From NCBI GenBank assembly GCA_910586625.1, contig CAJUIZ010000005.1, forward strand, positions 85,058-149,057: DNA of 64,000 nucleotides. Direction: 5' to 3'. The notes beneath the pieces are model-generated. The model had not been told where the DNA came from. It was given only the letters and a program-made list of their open reading frames with translations, and searched no databases. The position numbers were made by a program, and so were the translations under genes. This DNA is from an uncultured Christensenellaceae bacterium (GTDB taxonomy: Bacteria; Bacillota; Clostridia; Christensenellales; CAG-314). How positions within the stretch are numbered: the stretch's first letter is position 1; every line of letters begins with the position of its first letter. Of this stretch, positions 62,091 to 64,000 are shown piece by piece.

Positions 62091-62846
62091 TTATTCTATT
62101 CCTTGCTGCGCCGACTTTCTCTTTTTAATAATGTAAAACGGCAAAATAACCAACGTTCCCGTAACCAACCCCACGATAAGAGCGACGTTGTGACACATTG
62201 TACTCCAACCAAGCCCCACAACGTATGTAACAAAAATACCGTACACTACCGACACTATAAGCGTAGGTTTATTTATTTGCTTGAAGCTTTTGATATCGAA
62301 TAATATCGCCGAAAGCGATGCGCCCATCAAACCGAAAATACCGCCCGACGCGCCAACGCTTACATAGCCGGAAATTTCGGCTGCCTTTTTAGGAAACATC
62401 GCCGCAAAAAGCGGGTCGGTTATATAGCTCTCTGTAAAACCCGTAAGGAAAAATAATATTAAAGTAAGCCACCAGCCGAAACGCTTTTCCGCATAATTGC
62501 CTATGAAATAAAACCCTACGAGATTGGCTATCAACTGCAGTATTCCGCCGTGCAACAGCATTGTGGTTAAGTGTCTGTAAACCGCATTAGTATACGGCAC
62601 AAGCGTGTTACCCATAGCCAAATAGTTGGTAAGCAATCCGCCGCAATTACCGAAGATATAGTTAAACGCAGGTGAACGAGAACCGTCCCAAGCCGTATAT
62701 CCGGTATAGCCGTCAGGCAGCGGCAGATAGCAATCCAAGATATAAAACAAAACCAAAATAATCATTAAGATATTTGTTGCCGTTAGCAAACGCTTTACTT
62801 GAAAATTTATATTTTGTTTCTCCCGCGTGGTTTGCGTATTATCCAT
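62091..62846 (-). CDS. Rhomboid family intramembrane serine protease
   Basis: 251 residues from ATG 62846, with AAGGAGG three bases before it; the longer frame to 62942 lacks a ribosome site. Six membrane helices; catalytic Ser in GASGGIFGLMGA, catalytic His in MCHNVALIVGLVTG, and a HGGILQLIANLVGFYFIG helix matching the family's HxxxN helix. It cuts membrane-spanning substrates. Preceding insertion with PDGYTGYTAWDG may be the L1 loop. Substrates unknown. Confidence 0.92.
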   Translation of the reverse strand: MDNTQTTREKQNINFQVKRLLTATNILMIILVLFYILDCYLPLPDGYTGYTAWDGSRSPAFNYIFGNCGGLLTNYLAMGNTLVPYTNAVYRHLTTMLLHGGILQLIANLVGFYFIGNYAEKRFGWWLTLILFFLTGFTESYITDPLFAAMFPKKAAEISGYVSVGASGGIFGLMGASLSAILFDIKSFKQINKPTLIVSVVYGIFVTYVVGLGWSTMCHNVALIVGLVTGTLVILPFYIIKKRKSAQQGIE

Positions 62847-63117
62847 ATGCCTCCTTATATTTTGTATTTCTACTGCAACATAAGCAAAACTAATATACGT
62901 TGTTACAACGTATAAGAGTGATACTATGCAATTAAAACACAAACAATTCAGTTAAACTCGGTTAGTAAAATAATCATAACCGTGCTACTTATAGCCTTTT
63001 TCATTATACAATACACACGCATATTTTTCAACAATATAATACAGACAAAAGGTGTTTATTACGCAGTCGTTCTTATCGGTTATATTGTGGCGAAGCGGTA
63101 GTAACCCAAAACAAGTA

Positions 63118-63661
63118 TTATTCTTTTGCTTTTAATTCCAACCATTCATTTTCTAAAATAGACATTAAAATATCGTCTGCATATTCTTTGCCGTTTAATA
63201 CGGCATCGCGCAAAACACCTTCTCTTTTGAAGCCTGCCTTCAAATAACATTTTTCGGCTCGCGTATTAAAAGAAAATACGCCTAATGATAAACGGTGCAA
63301 TTTCAAGATTTCAAAAGTGAAATCTCGCGTTACTTCTACCGCCCAAGTACCTAACCCTTCCCTTGCTCGGAAGATTGAAAAATGCCGATTCTAAAATTAG
63401 CACTCTTTGTTTGATTGTCAATTTCATTTATGACGGTTTCGCCGATAATACAATAATCAAAAAATAGTAGCGGTCGGTATCTTGAATACTTTTTAAGAAA
63501 AAAGATATTACGTCGTCTTTTGAAAAGTATTCTTTACACCCAGTTAAATGTGCGGCTTCTTTATCTAACGGATTATAATTTTGTAAATAATAGTTTTCTG
63601 CATCTGATGTTTGTGCAAGTCTAATTGTATATCCGTTTCTTGTCCAACAATAATTTTGCAT
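63118..63661 (-). pseudogene. GNAT (RimJ/RimL type) acetyltransferase gene with two frameshifts
   Basis: On the minus strand the N-terminal part (63661-63428, RNGYTIRLAQTSDAENYYL) runs into a stop after FLIIVLSAKPS; one frame change near 63440-63450 restores IIGETVINEIDN and GIFQSSEQGKG. A second change at the GGGAAGGG around 63355 restores LGTWAVEVTRDFTFEILKLHR and then the C-terminal part (LSLGVFSFNTRAEKCYLKAGF). The joined sequence is a typical GNAT with the GKGLGTWA acetyl-CoA loop. Both shifts are single-base, so recent decay or sequence error is possible. Confidence 0.75.
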
Positions 63662-63757
63662 AAAGTAATAATAACATTTTCAAGCCCCAAAAGCAAATAA
63701 AAACAACTTATTAATTCGTTTGGCATAAGGGCGGGGCCTGATTGGCGCACGATATGT

Positions 63758-63791
63758 GAAAAAGCACAAGGCGTTTGCCCTGTGCTTTTTC
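63758..63791. terminator. Terminator near the right end
   Basis: GAAAAAGCACA (63758-63768) and TGTGCTTTTTC (63781-63791) pair perfectly with an inner GGC/GCC pair; runs of A and T on either side suit use in both directions. Confidence 0.8.
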
Positions 63792-63916
63792 ATTATTGGT
63801 ATGCGATAAAGCCTGCGACACCGTTTACGAAAATGTATTCCGTTTTTAGGTGTTCAAACTTTAACGACATTGATGGAGTAAGAGTTACCTAAAACGAATT
63901 TTTATTTATACTTAAT

Positions 63917-64000
63917 ATGAATGTTCAAAAAATGATTGACAATATTTTCGACTGTGCGATATGCGCAATACACAACCCAAACAATCCAAGTGTATTGCCA
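63917..64000 (+). CDS. Start of an ORF running off the window, unknown
   Basis: ATG 63917 opens a frame (MNVQKMIDNIFDCAICA and on) that is still open at 64000. No ribosome site; TATACT at 63907-63912 lies 4 bases before the ATG. Only 28 codons are visible, so it is weakly supported. Confidence 0.3.
   Translation, partial: MNVQKMIDNIFDCAICAIHNPNNPSVLP

Noticed and set aside
1..64000. CRISPR arrays, prophage, transposases, rRNA operons
   Set aside because: No regularly spaced repeats, no transposase or phage structural genes, and no rRNA signatures were seen.

Overview
The window reads as a chromosomal segment of an endospore-forming, Clostridia-like Firmicute, probably an uncultured anaerobe. 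The evidence is a spoVAC-spoVAD-spoVAE cluster, yunB, gerW (ytfJ) and a DacB-type carboxypeptidase, a single polypeptide joining IspH to ribosomal protein S1 (a fusion typical of Clostridia), a T-box in front of pheST, and Bacillus/Clostridium-style gene order. Genes are dense, Shine-Dalgarno sequences are mostly strong (AAGGAG type), and intergenic DNA is AT-rich. I see no prophage, insertion sequence or CRISPR array.

Layout. 1-3.2 kb: tail of scpB, a terminator, a possible 36-residue small gene, spoVAC/D/E and yunB. 3.2-14.8 kb: T-box pheS-pheT, a U32 hydroxylase-type protein, mutS2, a cysteine desulfurase with thiI (tRNA 4-thiouridine), and a YjbR-like gene. 14.9-17.1 kb: a class A penicillin-binding protein on the minus strand. 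17.2-29.5 kb: miaB-mutS-mutL-miaA, a YnbB-like PLP enzyme, a DUF3885-like gene, a Xer-type recombinase, hflX and lexA; this resembles the B. subtilis mutSL-miaA-hflX-ynbB-lexA neighbourhood. 29.6-35.6 kb is the accessory part: a decayed lipoprotein gene, a GC-rich intergenic block, a YgjP-like protein lacking the catalytic Glu, a PadR protein fused to a membrane domain, a GNAT-Nudix fusion, rnhA, tRNA-Trp and an orphan gene. 35.7-53 kb (minus strand): rny, recA, cinA, pgsA, rimO, ftsK, an M16 peptidase, a YlxY-like deacetylase, pnp, rpsO, ispH-rpsA, plsC; this matches the conserved Bacillus rpsO-pnp-ylxY-ymxG-spoIIIE-pgsA-cinA-recA-rny order. 53-58.4 kb: aroH, a BaiN-type flavoprotein, surE, rluB, dacB, gerW, a DUF2953 gene. 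58.5-64 kb: an alpha/beta hydrolase, a polysaccharide deacetylase, GNAT, DUF3592, cytidine deaminase, rhomboid, a frameshifted GNAT gene, and the start of an ORF that runs off the end.

How the genes work together. The core themes are RNA modification and decay (thiI, miaA, miaB, rimO, rluB, U32 protein, rny, pnp, rnhA), DNA repair and recombination (mutS, mutL, mutS2, recA, lexA, Xer protein, ftsK), and envelope and spore building (spoVA, yunB, gerW, dacB, PBP1, plsC, pgsA, deacetylases).

The most notable non-obvious signals are regulatory: (i) three genes (lexA, the Xer-type recombinase, an alpha/beta hydrolase) have near-consensus sigma-A promoters whose -10 box ends exactly 7 bases before the A of ATG, so they should be leaderless; (ii) a 19-bp palindromic motif of form ACTAT-N9-ATAGT lies in three intergenic regions; (iii) tRNA-Trp and a divergent orphan gene have face-to-face promoters whose -10 boxes overlap; (iv) a 40-bp hairpin with 17 perfect base pairs sits upstream of the Xer gene and is not a typical terminator. 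All are read by eye and not tested.
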